DNA of 64,000 nt from an uncultured Bizionia sp. GTDB lineage: Bacteria > Bacteroidota > Bacteroidia > Flavobacteriales > Flavobacteriaceae. Under the pieces are notes generated by a model. That model had not been told where the DNA came from and ran no database searches. It worked only from the letters and a program-made list of their open reading frames with translations. Shown here one piece after another: positions 10,198-19,114 of the stretch. Both the position numbers and the translations under genes were made by a program. How positions within the stretch are numbered: position 1 is the stretch's first letter; every line of letters starts with the position of its first letter. The DNA lies in the NCBI GenBank assembly GCA_947496215.1, contig CANMCF010000021.1:1-64000 (forward strand), given 5' to 3'.

Positions 10198-10425
10198 GAT
10201 AAAAAGTGTTTTGATTGATTTAAAGTAAGACGACCAGAAAGAATATTTGTTACAAAATAGGAAGAAAATTAAAGAAGTAATCGTTTTTGTCATAATTATC
10301 TCATCCTTGAGAAATATATGATTTCAATTGAAAATTATTAGTCGATCTCAATTAGAATATTGATGTTATATGTGTAATTTCGTAAATACATTATAACCCC
10401 TTAATTGATTAAATATTCAACAAAA

Positions 10426-12093
10426 ATGAACACGAAAAAATTACTATTTATTATTTGCCTTCTCTTTAGTGGCAAAGGATTCTTGCAAATGCAACAAACA
10501 ATGGGTCAAACAAGTCAAGAGAACAAGGACTTGGTGAAAGGAACTTCTGGATTGGTTGCCTTTTGGGATTTTGAAAGCAAAAGTGTCATACTAGACAAGT
10601 ATACTGCACATTCAACCTTGCCAGAATCAGCCATCGATGTTGCCAACAATGCCTTGTATCCCATCTCTTTAAAGAAATATGGAGATGCGCAAAGTTACAC
10701 TGTGACCGATTGGGTGCAACAAAATGCTTCTACTCCAATACATGAAGATACTTCAGGTCCTTTCGGCAATGCGATTAAGTTGGATGCTGGTCGTTTGTTT
10801 GCAGAGGTGCAAAGGTCATTGTTCGATGATAAACCATTGGCAGACATTCATGGCCATCAACCTTTCACACTTATAACTTGGGTTAAGTTTCATGGTCCAA
10901 ACAATCATCACATTGTTGGTATTTGGGATGAAGGAGAAGCTGGTGTTGTAGAAAAGAAGTATAGTGGACAAAGACAGTTTGCCTTATTTACAATAAACAG
11001 ATACCCTCATAAATTATTTGCTCATTTTTCTGCGACAGGAGCTGCTACTTATCCACAATCGTTGGCGTCAGGTAGTCAATATGCTCATTTGCGAGCTGTC
11101 AACGGGATTATTCTAGATCATGCCCCCGGAGAAGGATTGAGCAATGTCAGTGACAAGTGGTATCAATTTGCCATGACCTATGATGGTAATGTCGTATGTT
11201 CCTATGTAAATGGTGTACTGGAAAACTTTTCTTATATCAACCAAACGAATTCCACCAATTCGGATCCTGTAGTAATGGATGTATATGGTACCTCTGAAGA
11301 AACATTGATGACCAACCCCAATCCATTTGACTTTGGTATATATAGACCCAGAAAGTTCATTGTCAAATTCAATGGGAATTACCACAACAATTCCCTGGTT
11401 AAAGAACATTATATAGATTTGGACTTGGTGTCGACCAATAAAACGTTGACATATGGGCGCATTGGTACCAGCAATCTCAATTATTACATAGAATATGCCA
11501 TAAAGCGTAACAACTCAACTGTAATTTCGGGTGATTTTACTGTAACTTCAGCAGAGCAAGTAGAAAACCTTCCAGTAGATTTGGTAATAGAAGAAGGTGA
11601 TATCTTGGAATTAAGATTGAAAGAAAATGATGTGAATGGAACCCAAATAGGGAATTTGGTAAGGAGGGAGATTGGAGATGGAGCTTCTTTTTCTTTCGGG
11701 AAAATTCTTGGAGGATTAAACACAGGGGCGCAAGTTCATATGGATGGAGCTGCTATTTTCAATAGAGCATTCACTCCTGAGGAATTGAGTGTTTTAACTT
11801 TCGACTCAACACTTTCTGTAGCATCCAATACTTTGGAAGAAGAAATTATTTTCATATATCCGAATCCTAGCAAAGAAATGTTGACTATTCGTCTGGATAC
11901 ACCATTAAATGCGAGTACTGAGGATTTCATCATTACCATCTATGATGTTACAGGTAAAATCATCAAAGACTTACCTTTACAGAGAGAGGGAGTTTCGATA
12001 AAGTATGACATTAAAAACCTTGATGGAGGCGTCTATGTCGTAAGCGTAAGAAATGGCGACAAAGTCGTAAACAAGCTATTTATAAAAGAATAA
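10426..12093 (+). CDS. Secreted LamG/ConA-like protein with T9SS type A sorting domain
   Basis: 555 aa. ATG at 10426 gives a clean signal peptide (MNTKKLLFIICLLFSGKGF); an upstream in-frame TTG at 10405 is unnecessary. After GLVAFWDFES, residues ~60-290 look like a concanavalin A-like/LamG fold (PFTLITWVKFHG, KWYQFAMTYDGNVVCSYVNG). A second beta-rich segment (~310-420) interrupts it, and the fold resumes at GAQVHMDGAAIFNRAFTPEEL. The C-terminal ~80 residues (FIYPNPSKEMLTIRL ... GVYVVSVRNGDKVVNKLFIKE) are a type A sorting domain. Probable extracellular carbohydrate-binding or cell-surface protein; no catalytic motif recognised. Confidence 0.85.
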   Translation: MNTKKLLFIICLLFSGKGFLQMQQTMGQTSQENKDLVKGTSGLVAFWDFESKSVILDKYTAHSTLPESAIDVANNALYPISLKKYGDAQSYTVTDWVQQNASTPIHEDTSGPFGNAIKLDAGRLFAEVQRSLFDDKPLADIHGHQPFTLITWVKFHGPNNHHIVGIWDEGEAGVVEKKYSGQRQFALFTINRYPHKLFAHFSATGAATYPQSLASGSQYAHLRAVNGIILDHAPGEGLSNVSDKWYQFAMTYDGNVVCSYVNGVLENFSYINQTNSTNSDPVVMDVYGTSEETLMTNPNPFDFGIYRPRKFIVKFNGNYHNNSLVKEHYIDLDLVSTNKTLTYGRIGTSNLNYYIEYAIKRNNSTVISGDFTVTSAEQVENLPVDLVIEEGDILELRLKENDVNGTQIGNLVRREIGDGASFSFGKILGGLNTGAQVHMDGAAIFNRAFTPEELSVLTFDSTLSVASNTLEEEIIFIYPNPSKEMLTIRLDTPLNASTEDFIITIYDVTGKIIKDLPLQREGVSIKYDIKNLDGGVYVVSVRNGDKVVNKLFIKE

Positions 12094-12108
12094 ATTTAAA
12101 TTAAAAGA

Positions 12109-12147
12109 GCAAGGGAACCCTTGAAACAAAAGATTCCTTTGCTTTTT
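12109..12147 (+). terminator. Rho-independent terminator after LamG protein
   Basis: GCAAGGGAA (12109-12117) pairs with TTCCTTTGC (12134-12142) with one G-U wobble, followed by five T. Confidence 0.65.
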
Positions 12148-12228
12148 ATTCATAACGCAAATGTTATTTTGATCTGGGAGTGGGTAAACCTAGTTTCTTG
12201 CTATTGATAGTTTGCACATTTCTTTATT

Positions 12229-12258
12229 TTGATTGGTTTGAATTAAAAGTTAAATTTG
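12229..12258 (+). promoter_or_regulatory. Bacteroidota promoter (-33 TTG, -7 TAAATTTG)
   Basis: TTG at 12229-12231, 19 bp spacer, TAAATTTG at 12251-12258. This is the best complete match in the window. It makes ATG 12277 the start of the next gene, because the alternative in-frame TTG at 12256 lies inside the -7 element. Confidence 0.75.
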
Positions 12259-12276
12259 AGTAATCTTAAACTTGAT

Positions 12277-13335
12277 ATGAGCGATTTGAAAATTTCCAAG
12301 AAAAAACCATCTTATCCAATCAATGGCAAGTTGCATGGTTATCTTACAGAATACAACAGAAATACAAGAATCCCGATTTCCTATGATGATCTATTGCGCT
12401 TTCAAGGCTCCGTGACCGTCTATGATAAATTTGAGAAGGATACGCTATGGATTCGCGTCTATTACAATGAATTTGAAAGAGAAGAGATCGACTTGAGTTT
12501 GAAGAGAGTCTATACCAATTTGCATTCTGATGGAAATGAGAAAACCATTCCTTTTTTGAATGTGGATGCCATAGACTATTGCACCTTTGGCAACTCGAAA
12601 CCTTTTCGAGTGAAAATTCGAAACATCCTAAATGACAACTATACCTATTTCTATGTGAAAAAGGCAGATGCCTCTCGTGTCTATGGCTTGGAGTTGGAGC
12701 ATATGCTATCTCCCTACAACTTGAATTTCATGGTTTACAAGGATACATTGATAGAGGAGCATATCACTGGCATTCCTGGCGATGAATTTATATCCAATAT
12801 GTTGGTGGATTGTACGGATTCTGAAAAATCCCAAATAGCAAAGGAGTTCGTGAAATTCAATGAGCGATGTATGATTCGTCTTTTGGGAGATATGAGATCT
12901 TATAATTATGTAATCGTACCAACGCATGATTTCGATCATGTCGTATTCAAGATAAGAGCTATAGATTTCGACCAACAATCCTATGAAGGCAAGTTCAATG
13001 TCTACAGACCTCAATTTTTCAAGGAAAATTTGACTATGGTCGAATTGGTCTCTGAAAAATTTCAAAGGGAATCCATAGATCAATATAAGATTGAAGAGCG
13101 CTCAATTGTTGCAAAGCGTATGATTAGTTACCATGATCGCATCAAAGCCTTGTTGAGTTGCATGATCAATGATTCTATTTCCAACAAAGCACACGTAGAC
13201 TTGTTAAAAGCCAAAATATATGATTACACCTTGGATTTGAAATTCAAGCGAAGTAAGAATATGGGGGAAATTTTAAAAAATGCCTTGGAATATGTAAAAC
13301 GCAATTATCAGGATATGAATACCAAGCAATTATAA
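12277..13335 (+). CDS. Unrecognised protein with kinase-like catalytic motifs
   Basis: 352 aa, soluble, no signal peptide. I do not recognise a named family. In the second half, GDMRSYNYVI (D205...N210) has exactly the D-x4-N spacing of the catalytic loop in protein-kinase-like and aminoglycoside/choline-kinase-like folds (HxDxxxxN). AIDFDQ (D230-F-D232) resembles the metal-binding DFG/DxD that follows it, though the gap between the two is longer than usual. An upstream segment (VKKADASRVYGLELEHML...) could hold the ATP-binding lobe, but no clear glycine loop is visible. ATG 12277 is chosen from the promoter position. The gene ends 3 bp from the convergent PRiA4-like gene. Kinase activity is a hypothesis only. 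Confidence 0.8.
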   Translation: MSDLKISKKKPSYPINGKLHGYLTEYNRNTRIPISYDDLLRFQGSVTVYDKFEKDTLWIRVYYNEFEREEIDLSLKRVYTNLHSDGNEKTIPFLNVDAIDYCTFGNSKPFRVKIRNILNDNYTYFYVKKADASRVYGLELEHMLSPYNLNFMVYKDTLIEEHITGIPGDEFISNMLVDCTDSEKSQIAKEFVKFNERCMIRLLGDMRSYNYVIVPTHDFDHVVFKIRAIDFDQQSYEGKFNVYRPQFFKENLTMVELVSEKFQRESIDQYKIEERSIVAKRMISYHDRIKALLSCMINDSISNKAHVDLLKAKIYDYTLDLKFKRSKNMGEILKNALEYVKRNYQDMNTKQL

Positions 13336-13338
13336 TAG

Positions 13339-13848
13339 CTAGTTCCAATTCTCATTGAAATCCAAATTGTCGTAATCATCAATGTTGAAATCACCATCAA
13401 GATCGTCATCGTCATTTTCGGCTTCAAATAATTTTTCAGGAGCATTCTCGGGAACTTGACCTTGTACAAACATCAAATTGGGATAATCGATACCTTCTGT
13501 TTCCTCGGCAATCTCAGCCAATTCAACATAAAAAGTCCACATGTTCAAAAAGTCGTAAACATAGATGAGTTTGGTTTGAGCTTCGTGAACCGTATCGTCC
13601 AAAGCCGTTTCATTCATCAAGCGAACTTCATTTCCTGTTTCACTCATGTCGAACAAAGAGATTTCCTCTCCTTGCCTCCATTCATCATCACTTATATAGA
13701 AAGATGCCATTTCAGAACCATCAAAACCAAACGATTGCGTGATGATGTTGTGTAAATCCTCAAGTGTATCGGTTTCTCTAATTTCTAAATCACGAAAAAT
13801 GTCCTCCTCGGTATCATTGTCAAGAATGACTCTAAATCTGTAAATCAT
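13339..13848 (-). CDS. PRiA4_ORF3-like protein
   Basis: 169 aa, very acidic at the C-terminus (a DDDD/DFNIDDYDNLDFNE tail). The N-terminal MIYRFRVILD, the TLEDLHNIITQSFGFDGSEMASFYI segment and the YVYDFLNMWTFYVELAEI segment match the pRiA4b ORF-3-like fold found in many bacteria, whose biochemical role is unclear. It lies 39 bp downstream of ctaA and may be the last gene of the cca-ctaA transcript. Confidence 0.8.
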   Translation of the reverse strand: MIYRFRVILDNDTEEDIFRDLEIRETDTLEDLHNIITQSFGFDGSEMASFYISDDEWRQGEEISLFDMSETGNEVRLMNETALDDTVHEAQTKLIYVYDFLNMWTFYVELAEIAEETEGIDYPNLMFVQGQVPENAPEKLFEAENDDDDLDGDFNIDDYDNLDFNENWN

Positions 13849-13887
13849 TGCGAATAGTTAAGGTTGCAAAGATAATGGTTTTTTCAA

Positions 13888-14910
13888 TTACCTACTAAAG
13901 CGATGCAAGGTAAATGTCATAGCACTAAGCAAGAAAAAAGCACCAACTTGATGGGAAACTCCCAACCATACGGGAACAGCCAGAACCAATGTGAAAATGC
14001 CCAATAAAAACTGTATACTTACCAATATCAACAAACTGTTTATGCCTTTTTGTTGAAATGGAGTTAGAGGTTGCTTTTTTGCCTTGTACCAGATGAGACC
14101 AATTAAAAATACCACTACATATGCCAAGGTTCTATGTACGAATTGTACGCCACTCCTACCTTCTATGAAATTTCTATATAAAGGGGATTGTTCTATGTAT
14201 ACGGTTTCATGTATGAATTTGCCTTCACTCATCATCGGCCAGTGGTTATGAATGAACCCTGAATCCAAACCTGCTACAAAGGCACCATACACAATTTGTA
14301 GCAAAAGCACGATCAAGCCTATGCGAATGATGTTTCTAAGTCTTTTGTGAATTTCTTTTTTATTTGGAAACATGATATCCAAAGCGACCCAAAACGTATA
14401 GGCGAAGGTTATGAATGCCGTGGTCAAGTGAGCAGCCAACCTGTAATGACTTACATCTGGTCTATCCACCAATCCACTTTTTACCATATACCAACCCAAA
14501 AAACCTTGAAAAGCACCCAAGCATAGCAATATGATGGATTTTTTTATCGTAGCCTTCGAAAGTTGCTTGGTAATTAAAAAATATAGGAATGGTAGAAAGA
14601 ACACCAATCCGATGAAACGTCCAATGACTCTGTGCAACCATTCCCAAAAATAGATGTCCTTGAAATCCTGAAGCGTGAATTGATTGTTCAGTTTTTGATA
14701 TTCAGGGTATTGCTTGTATAGATCGAAGGCTGCATTCCATTCCACATCATTCATTGGGGGAATCGTGCCAGAAATCAACTTGTAGTTGGAAATGGACAAA
14801 CCAGAATGCGTCAATCTTGTAATACCACCAACTACTACCATTATAAATATCAATAGACATCCAGTCAATAGCCAGTAGATAACTTTTTTATTGTCTTTTT
14901 TCATTGTCAT
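13888..14910 (-). CDS. ctaA: Heme A synthase (COX15/CtaA family)
   Basis: 340 aa, about eight membrane segments. Heme A synthase oxidises the C8 methyl of heme O to give heme A for aa3-type oxidases. Typical features are VVVGGITRLTHSGLSI near the N-terminus, FWEWLHRVIGRFIGLVFF and VQFVHRTLAYVVV with heme-ligand histidines, YRLAAHLTTAF in the first half and SHQVGAFFLLSA near the C-terminus. The long HNHWPMMSEGKF loop matches the COX15-like (type 2) group of Bacteroidota and Proteobacteria. Start at 14910 or at the second ATG, 14904. It lies 16 bp after cca. Confidence 0.93.
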   Translation of the reverse strand: MTMKKDNKKVIYWLLTGCLLIFIMVVVGGITRLTHSGLSISNYKLISGTIPPMNDVEWNAAFDLYKQYPEYQKLNNQFTLQDFKDIYFWEWLHRVIGRFIGLVFFLPFLYFLITKQLSKATIKKSIILLCLGAFQGFLGWYMVKSGLVDRPDVSHYRLAAHLTTAFITFAYTFWVALDIMFPNKKEIHKRLRNIIRIGLIVLLLQIVYGAFVAGLDSGFIHNHWPMMSEGKFIHETVYIEQSPLYRNFIEGRSGVQFVHRTLAYVVVFLIGLIWYKAKKQPLTPFQQKGINSLLILVSIQFLLGIFTLVLAVPVWLGVSHQVGAFFLLSAMTFTLHRFSR

Positions 14911-14926
14911 TATTCTTTTCGAATAG

Positions 14927-16345
14927 TTAGTTGCTAATTTTCAAACCCAAAGCCTTTCCCTTTTCCAACATCAAATTATAAGCAGCGCCATGTTCGTTGG
15001 GTATCTCTCCCTCCAGAATGGCTTCTTTTATGGCTTCTTTGATCAATCCTATTTCACGAGAAGGTTTCAAATTGAACGTTTTCATTATCTCTTCACCAGA
15101 AACAGGCGGTTGGAAATTACGAACACTGTCCTTGGCTTCGACTTCTATTATCTTTTCGCGTACGATCTTGAAGTTGTTATGGTATTTGTTGAATTTTCTT
15201 GGATTTTTAGTTGTGATGTCTGCCTCACAAAGCGTCATTAGATCCTCAATGTAATCACCAGCATCGAAAACCAGACGCCTTACAGCAGAGTCCGTTACGA
15301 TGTCTTGAGCTAAAACAATTGGGCGAGAGCTCATGAATACCAGTTTCTGGACATATTTCATTTTCTCATTCAATGGCATCTTCAAACGTTTGAATAGATG
15401 GTATACCATCTTGGAACCCTCAAACTCATGCGCGTGAAAGGTCCAACCTACCTTTTTGCTGAATTTTTTCGTAGGTGCCTTTCCGATGTCATGTAACAAG
15501 GCAGCCCAACGTAACCAAACATCGTTCGTATGTTTTGAAATGTTGTCGACTACTTCCAACGTGTGATAAAAGTTGTCTTTGTGCTTTTGTCCTTCAACTT
15601 CATCTATGCCTTTCAAAGCTGTCAATTCTGGTAGGATATGTTTCAGCAATCCTGTTTTTTCCAACAGCAAAAAGCCGACAGAAGGAATTTTGCTTCCTAA
15701 GATTTTATTTAGCTCGACAACGATTCTTTCCTTGGTGATTATCTTGATGCGGTCATTGTTTCGGGTAATGGCCTCAAGGGATTCCTTCTCTATCGCAAAG
15801 TCCAATTGAGATGCGAAACGAATGGCTCTCATCATCCTCAAAGGGTCATCACTATAGGTGATGTCTGGATTTAAAGGTGTGCGGATAGTTTTGGCATTTA
15901 AATCCCTCATACCATCAAAAGGGTCCAACAAGTCCCCAAAGTTATCCTTTGACAAGTCTAGAGCTAGTGCATTTATACTAAAGTCACGACGGTTTTGGTC
16001 GTCTTGCAATGTGCCGTTCTCCACGATTGGGTTTCGACTATTGGCGTTGTAGGATTCTTTTCTGGCGCCTACAAATTCAATTTCCACTTCATTGTATCGT
16101 AGCATTGCAGTGCCATAGGTTTTAAAAACCTGTACCTTTGGCTTGTTTGGTAAGTTCTTGGCAACTTGTCTGGCAAGTTCTATACCACTACCAACAGCAA
16201 CTACATCTATGTCTTTTGTGTCACCACGTTTCAATAGATAATCCCTGACAAATCCACCAATGACATAGCTATCCAATGATAGTTCAGCGGCAGACTTGGA
16301 AATGATTTGGAAAATCTTGTTTTGTAGGGCGTCTTTATAATTCAT
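14927..16345 (-). CDS. cca: CCA tRNA nucleotidyltransferase with HD domain
   Basis: 472 aa. It adds or repairs the 3' CCA of tRNA. The nucleotidyltransferase head (~20-160) has [20 protein letters not shown] with the catalytic DxD, then [10 protein letters not shown] and [13 protein letters not shown]. The neck ([15 protein letters not shown]) follows, then an HD phosphohydrolase-type domain (~250-370, [11 protein letters not shown] ... [13 protein letters not shown]). Size and domain order match the bacterial HD-containing class. First gene of a probable cca-ctaA-PRiA4 run. Confidence 0.95.
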   Translation of the reverse strand: MNYKDALQNKIFQIISKSAAELSLDSYVIGGFVRDYLLKRGDTKDIDVVAVGSGIELARQVAKNLPNKPKVQVFKTYGTAMLRYNEVEIEFVGARKESYNANSRNPIVENGTLQDDQNRRDFSINALALDLSKDNFGDLLDPFDGMRDLNAKTIRTPLNPDITYSDDPLRMMRAIRFASQLDFAIEKESLEAITRNNDRIKIITKERIVVELNKILGSKIPSVGFLLLEKTGLLKHILPELTALKGIDEVEGQKHKDNFYHTLEVVDNISKHTNDVWLRWAALLHDIGKAPTKKFSKKVGWTFHAHEFEGSKMVYHLFKRLKMPLNEKMKYVQKLVFMSSRPIVLAQDIVTDSAVRRLVFDAGDYIEDLMTLCEADITTKNPRKFNKYHNNFKIVREKIIEVEAKDSVRNFQPPVSGEEIMKTFNLKPSREIGLIKEAIKEAILEGEIPNEHGAAYNLMLEKGKALGLKISN

Positions 16346-16464
16346 TCATTGTTTTTTTATCGCGAATCCACCAAGATTTCATAAAATGGTTTTTATGGCT
16401 ATTAAAAAGATTTCTGTAAAAATTGGTTTAAATGGACAATGTATCCAGGAATTAAGGGTGAACT

Positions 16465-17025
16465 TTATTCGCGAATTATTTTTATCCCACCATTGTTGCT
16501 TAATTTAATTATAGCAGAAGGATTTACATTGCCATTTTCGCTTTGCGAATTTACGACATAATCCACACCTTTTAAAATGGCTTCATCTATTTCTTCAAAG
16601 GATTTTGGTGTTGGTTTTCCTGCAATGTTCGCTGATGTCGACACCAATGGCTTTCCTAGTTTTCGTATGAGTCTTTGGCAAAAGTTGTTTTGTACTATCC
16701 TTATGCCTAGTGTATTGTCCTCGGCAATCAAGTTTTCTGCAACTCCGGCTGGGTTGTCATAGATTATGGTAGTGGGTTTTGCAGCCAACTCTATGATGTT
16801 GTATGCAACATTGGGAACATTGTCTACGTGTCTTTCCAACATTCCGAAGTTGTTTACCAAGCAAATCATGGTCTTTGATTCTGCTCTTTGCTTTAGTTTG
16901 TATATTTTTTGGATAGCCTCAGAGTTTGTTGCATCACAGCCAATACCCCAAACGGTGTCCGTAGGGTAAAGAATGATACCTCCTCTTTTAAGGATTTCGA
17001 CGACCTTGTATATTTCTTCTTTCAT
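16465..17025 (-). CDS. tsaC: Threonylcarbamoyl-AMP synthase
   Basis: 186 aa, YrdC/Sua5 fold without the C-terminal Sua5 domain. It makes threonylcarbamoyl-AMP from threonine, bicarbonate and ATP for the tRNA t6A modification. RGGIILYPTDTVWGIGCDA, KLKQRAESKTM (Lys/Arg nucleotide-binding signature) and STSANIAGKPTP are present. ATG 17025 is preferred to the GTG at 17028 directly before it. A TAATTTTG -7 element lies 18 bp upstream. Confidence 0.93.
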   Translation of the reverse strand: MKEEIYKVVEILKRGGIILYPTDTVWGIGCDATNSEAIQKIYKLKQRAESKTMICLVNNFGMLERHVDNVPNVAYNIIELAAKPTTIIYDNPAGVAENLIAEDNTLGIRIVQNNFCQRLIRKLGKPLVSTSANIAGKPTPKSFEEIDEAILKGVDYVVNSQSENGNVNPSAIIKLSNNGGIKIIRE

Positions 17026-17050
17026 CACATTTAATTATGTGACAAAATTA
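17025..17050 (-). promoter_or_regulatory. tsaC promoter -7 element and adjacent inverted repeat
   Basis: TAATTTTG (minus, 17050-17043) matches TAnnTTTG. Between it and the start codon lies TCACAT (17025-17030) / ATGTGA (17037-17042), a 6-bp inverted repeat at the expected transcription start. It could be an operator or chance. Confidence 0.45.
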
Positions 17051-17095
17051 ATTTATTTTGATGGATATGTGTATTTTTATCCTTCATTTAAGTTT

Positions 17096-18082
17096 ATGAA
17101 CATCAAGACAATCTTAGTTGCCAACAATCACCTTAAAAAAGTAGGAGGTTCGGAAACCTTTACCTATACCTTGATAGAAGCCTTGGTCAATAAGGGATTT
17201 GAAGTAGAATATTTTACCTTTTTCAAAGGTGATGTCTCCAATAGGATCGAGAGGGATCTAAACGTTGGATATATGTCAAGAAGAGAGTATGATTTGATTT
17301 TGGCAAACCACAACACATGTGTTGACTACCTCAGTAGAAGAGGTGTTGTCATACAAACATGCCATGGGATTTTTCCAAAGGAAGAACAACCTTCTCGGTA
17401 TGCGGACGGACACATAGGGATTTCGAAAGAAGTCAAGGATCACCTTGCTACATTGGGTTTTAAATCTGAAATTATTGTAAATGGAATTGATTGCAAACGT
17501 TATGCCATTGAAAAACCAATCAATGAAACCTTGAAAAAGGTTATGAGTCTAAGTCAATCCGAAACGGCAAATACGAAGATTGAATCTGCGTGCAATGCTC
17601 TAGGCTTGGAGTTCACGAAATTCAACAAGAATGAAAACCCCGTTTGGAACGTTGAAAATATGATAAACGATGTTGATTTGGTACTCGGACTTGGACGTTC
17701 TGCCTATGAGGCGATGGCCTGTGGAAGAGCGGTGGTGATCTTTGATGAGCGTGATTATTTCAAATCATATTCCGATGGATATATGACACCAACCTTGGTA
17801 GAGAAATGTGTGGAAAACAACTGTTCTGGACGTTATTCGAAATTGGAATTCTCGACGGAGGATCTAGTTGGAGAGTTTAAGAAATATAGAAAAAAAGATG
17901 GAGAGGACTTACGGAAATTGGCTCTTAAATCCTTTAATATGGATTTACAAGTGGAAAAGTATTTACATTTTGCAGCTGGGTTGACCAAAAAAAACAATGG
18001 TTTGAGGTTGCTTTTGGCAAGTTGGTATCAAAAGCATAGAATGAACAAAAGAATACGGAAATTGAAAAAGAAGGGACAATGA
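17096..18082 (+). CDS. Glycosyltransferase, GT4/GT-B-like
   Basis: 328 aa from ATG 17096; upstream codons overlap tsaC on the other strand and are not needed. The N-terminus TILVANNHLKKVGGSETFTYTLIEAL is the classic GT-B start that recognises 'GGSE' donors/acceptors. GLGRSAYEAMACGRAVVIFD (~205-225) is the family's Glu-containing donor-binding motif (EAMACG). A basic C-terminus (KHRMNKRIRKLKKKGQ) could associate with the inner membrane. First gene of the surface-glycan region; ends 3 bp from the convergent GT2 gene. Confidence 0.85.
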   Translation: MNIKTILVANNHLKKVGGSETFTYTLIEALVNKGFEVEYFTFFKGDVSNRIERDLNVGYMSRREYDLILANHNTCVDYLSRRGVVIQTCHGIFPKEEQPSRYADGHIGISKEVKDHLATLGFKSEIIVNGIDCKRYAIEKPINETLKKVMSLSQSETANTKIESACNALGLEFTKFNKNENPVWNVENMINDVDLVLGLGRSAYEAMACGRAVVIFDERDYFKSYSDGYMTPTLVEKCVENNCSGRYSKLEFSTEDLVGEFKKYRKKDGEDLRKLALKSFNMDLQVEKYLHFAAGLTKKNNGLRLLLASWYQKHRMNKRIRKLKKKGQ

Positions 18083-18085
18083 GAC

Positions 18086-18988
18086 CTAAAATCTGATTTT
18101 CTGCTTTTGTTTCAAAGACTCCGATAAGTGAGCGCCTTTTAAAATGGTAGGTAACAAAAACCATTTTTTTGGCTTTATCAAAAATGTAAGACAGTAATAG
18201 AATCTGATAAAGGCATATTTGGCATAAGAATAATTCTTTTTTATCACATAGATGTGAGATAGGAAGCCTTCTTTGCTAATTTGTTTGGACATACCGGTAC
18301 TCACCCCTTGGTAGTGTAAAATTTTCGCGTCTGGAACCAAAACACTTGTAAACCCAAATTGCCTCATACGGAAACAAATGTCCATTTCTTCAAAATATAG
18401 AAAAATATTGGTGTCAAAGCCACCAACTTTGCAAAAGACGTCACTTCTAAAAAACATAAAGGCTCCGTTCACAAAATTAACAGTGATGGGTTCCGTATGT
18501 TTCTTTTTACGTTTTGGGTGCTTCTTGGAAAAGTTTTTTTCTAGGAAACTGCGTCCAAAAACAAGTTTTCGGATGCCTTTGTCATGATCGAAGGAAATGA
18601 CATGCTCATTGAACTCATCATAGTTTTGAGCAGAGGACACACCTACATTTGAATGCATTTCCATGTAACGATGCAAGATACCCAAACAATCGTTTTTTAG
18701 CATGGCGTCGTTATTTAAGAACAAAAGGTATTTTGATTTTGCGAATTGGGCTCCAAACATATTCCCACCTCCAAAACCTGTATTTATGATGCTGCGGTGC
18801 AAGGAAATATTGTCCTGCTTTGGAAAGTGCGTTTTCAAATGCTTGAAGTCATCTGTTTCAGAGTTGTTGTCCACCACGATGATATCGAATGACAAATCGG
18901 TCGTAGTATGTTCCAATACAGATTGTATGCATTCCAAGGTGTATTTAGCAGTATTGTAATTAATGATAATTACCGAGATATCTTTCAT
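18086..18988 (-). CDS. Glycosyltransferase family 2 (rhamnosyltransferase-like)
   Basis: 300 aa, GT-A fold. ISVIIINYNTAKYTLECIQSVL, IIVVDNNSETDD and LLFLNNDAM (DxD equivalent NND) are typical of the WcaA/rhamnosyltransferase-like group, as are VNFVNGAFMFFRSDVF and GGFDTNIFLYFEEMDICFRMRQ (catalytic-base region EEMD). A hydrophobic C-terminal segment (YAFIRFYYCLTFLIKP) may anchor it. Likely transfers a sugar during O-antigen or LOS assembly; acceptor unknown. Confidence 0.9.
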   Translation of the reverse strand: MKDISVIIINYNTAKYTLECIQSVLEHTTTDLSFDIIVVDNNSETDDFKHLKTHFPKQDNISLHRSIINTGFGGGNMFGAQFAKSKYLLFLNNDAMLKNDCLGILHRYMEMHSNVGVSSAQNYDEFNEHVISFDHDKGIRKLVFGRSFLEKNFSKKHPKRKKKHTEPITVNFVNGAFMFFRSDVFCKVGGFDTNIFLYFEEMDICFRMRQFGFTSVLVPDAKILHYQGVSTGMSKQISKEGFLSHIYVIKKNYSYAKYAFIRFYYCLTFLIKPKKWFLLPTILKGAHLSESLKQKQKIRF

Positions 18989-18993
18989 AAGGG

Positions 18994-19031
18994 CAAAACT
19001 AAATAAAATTAGTTAGGATTTAATACATTTG
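18994..19031. promoter_or_regulatory. Divergent promoter -7 elements between two glycan genes
   Basis: Minus strand TAGTTTTG at 19001-18994 precedes the GT2 gene start at 18988 by 5 bp. Plus strand TACATTTG at 19024-19031 precedes the 19115 start by about 84 bp. Both match TAnnTTTG. Confidence 0.45.
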
Positions 19032-19114
19032 TTGACAATGAATATTAAAACCCTACAAGGCCAATATCTAAAATCAGCAAATGCTATCTAGCTTAAAAGA
19101 GTATAAAGATTAAA

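Noticed and set aside
16351-16472. Repeated TCGCGAAT-like sequence near the ends of the tsaC-cca gap
   Set aside because: Short, self-palindromic core 100 bp apart and partly in tsaC; no sign of a mobile element.
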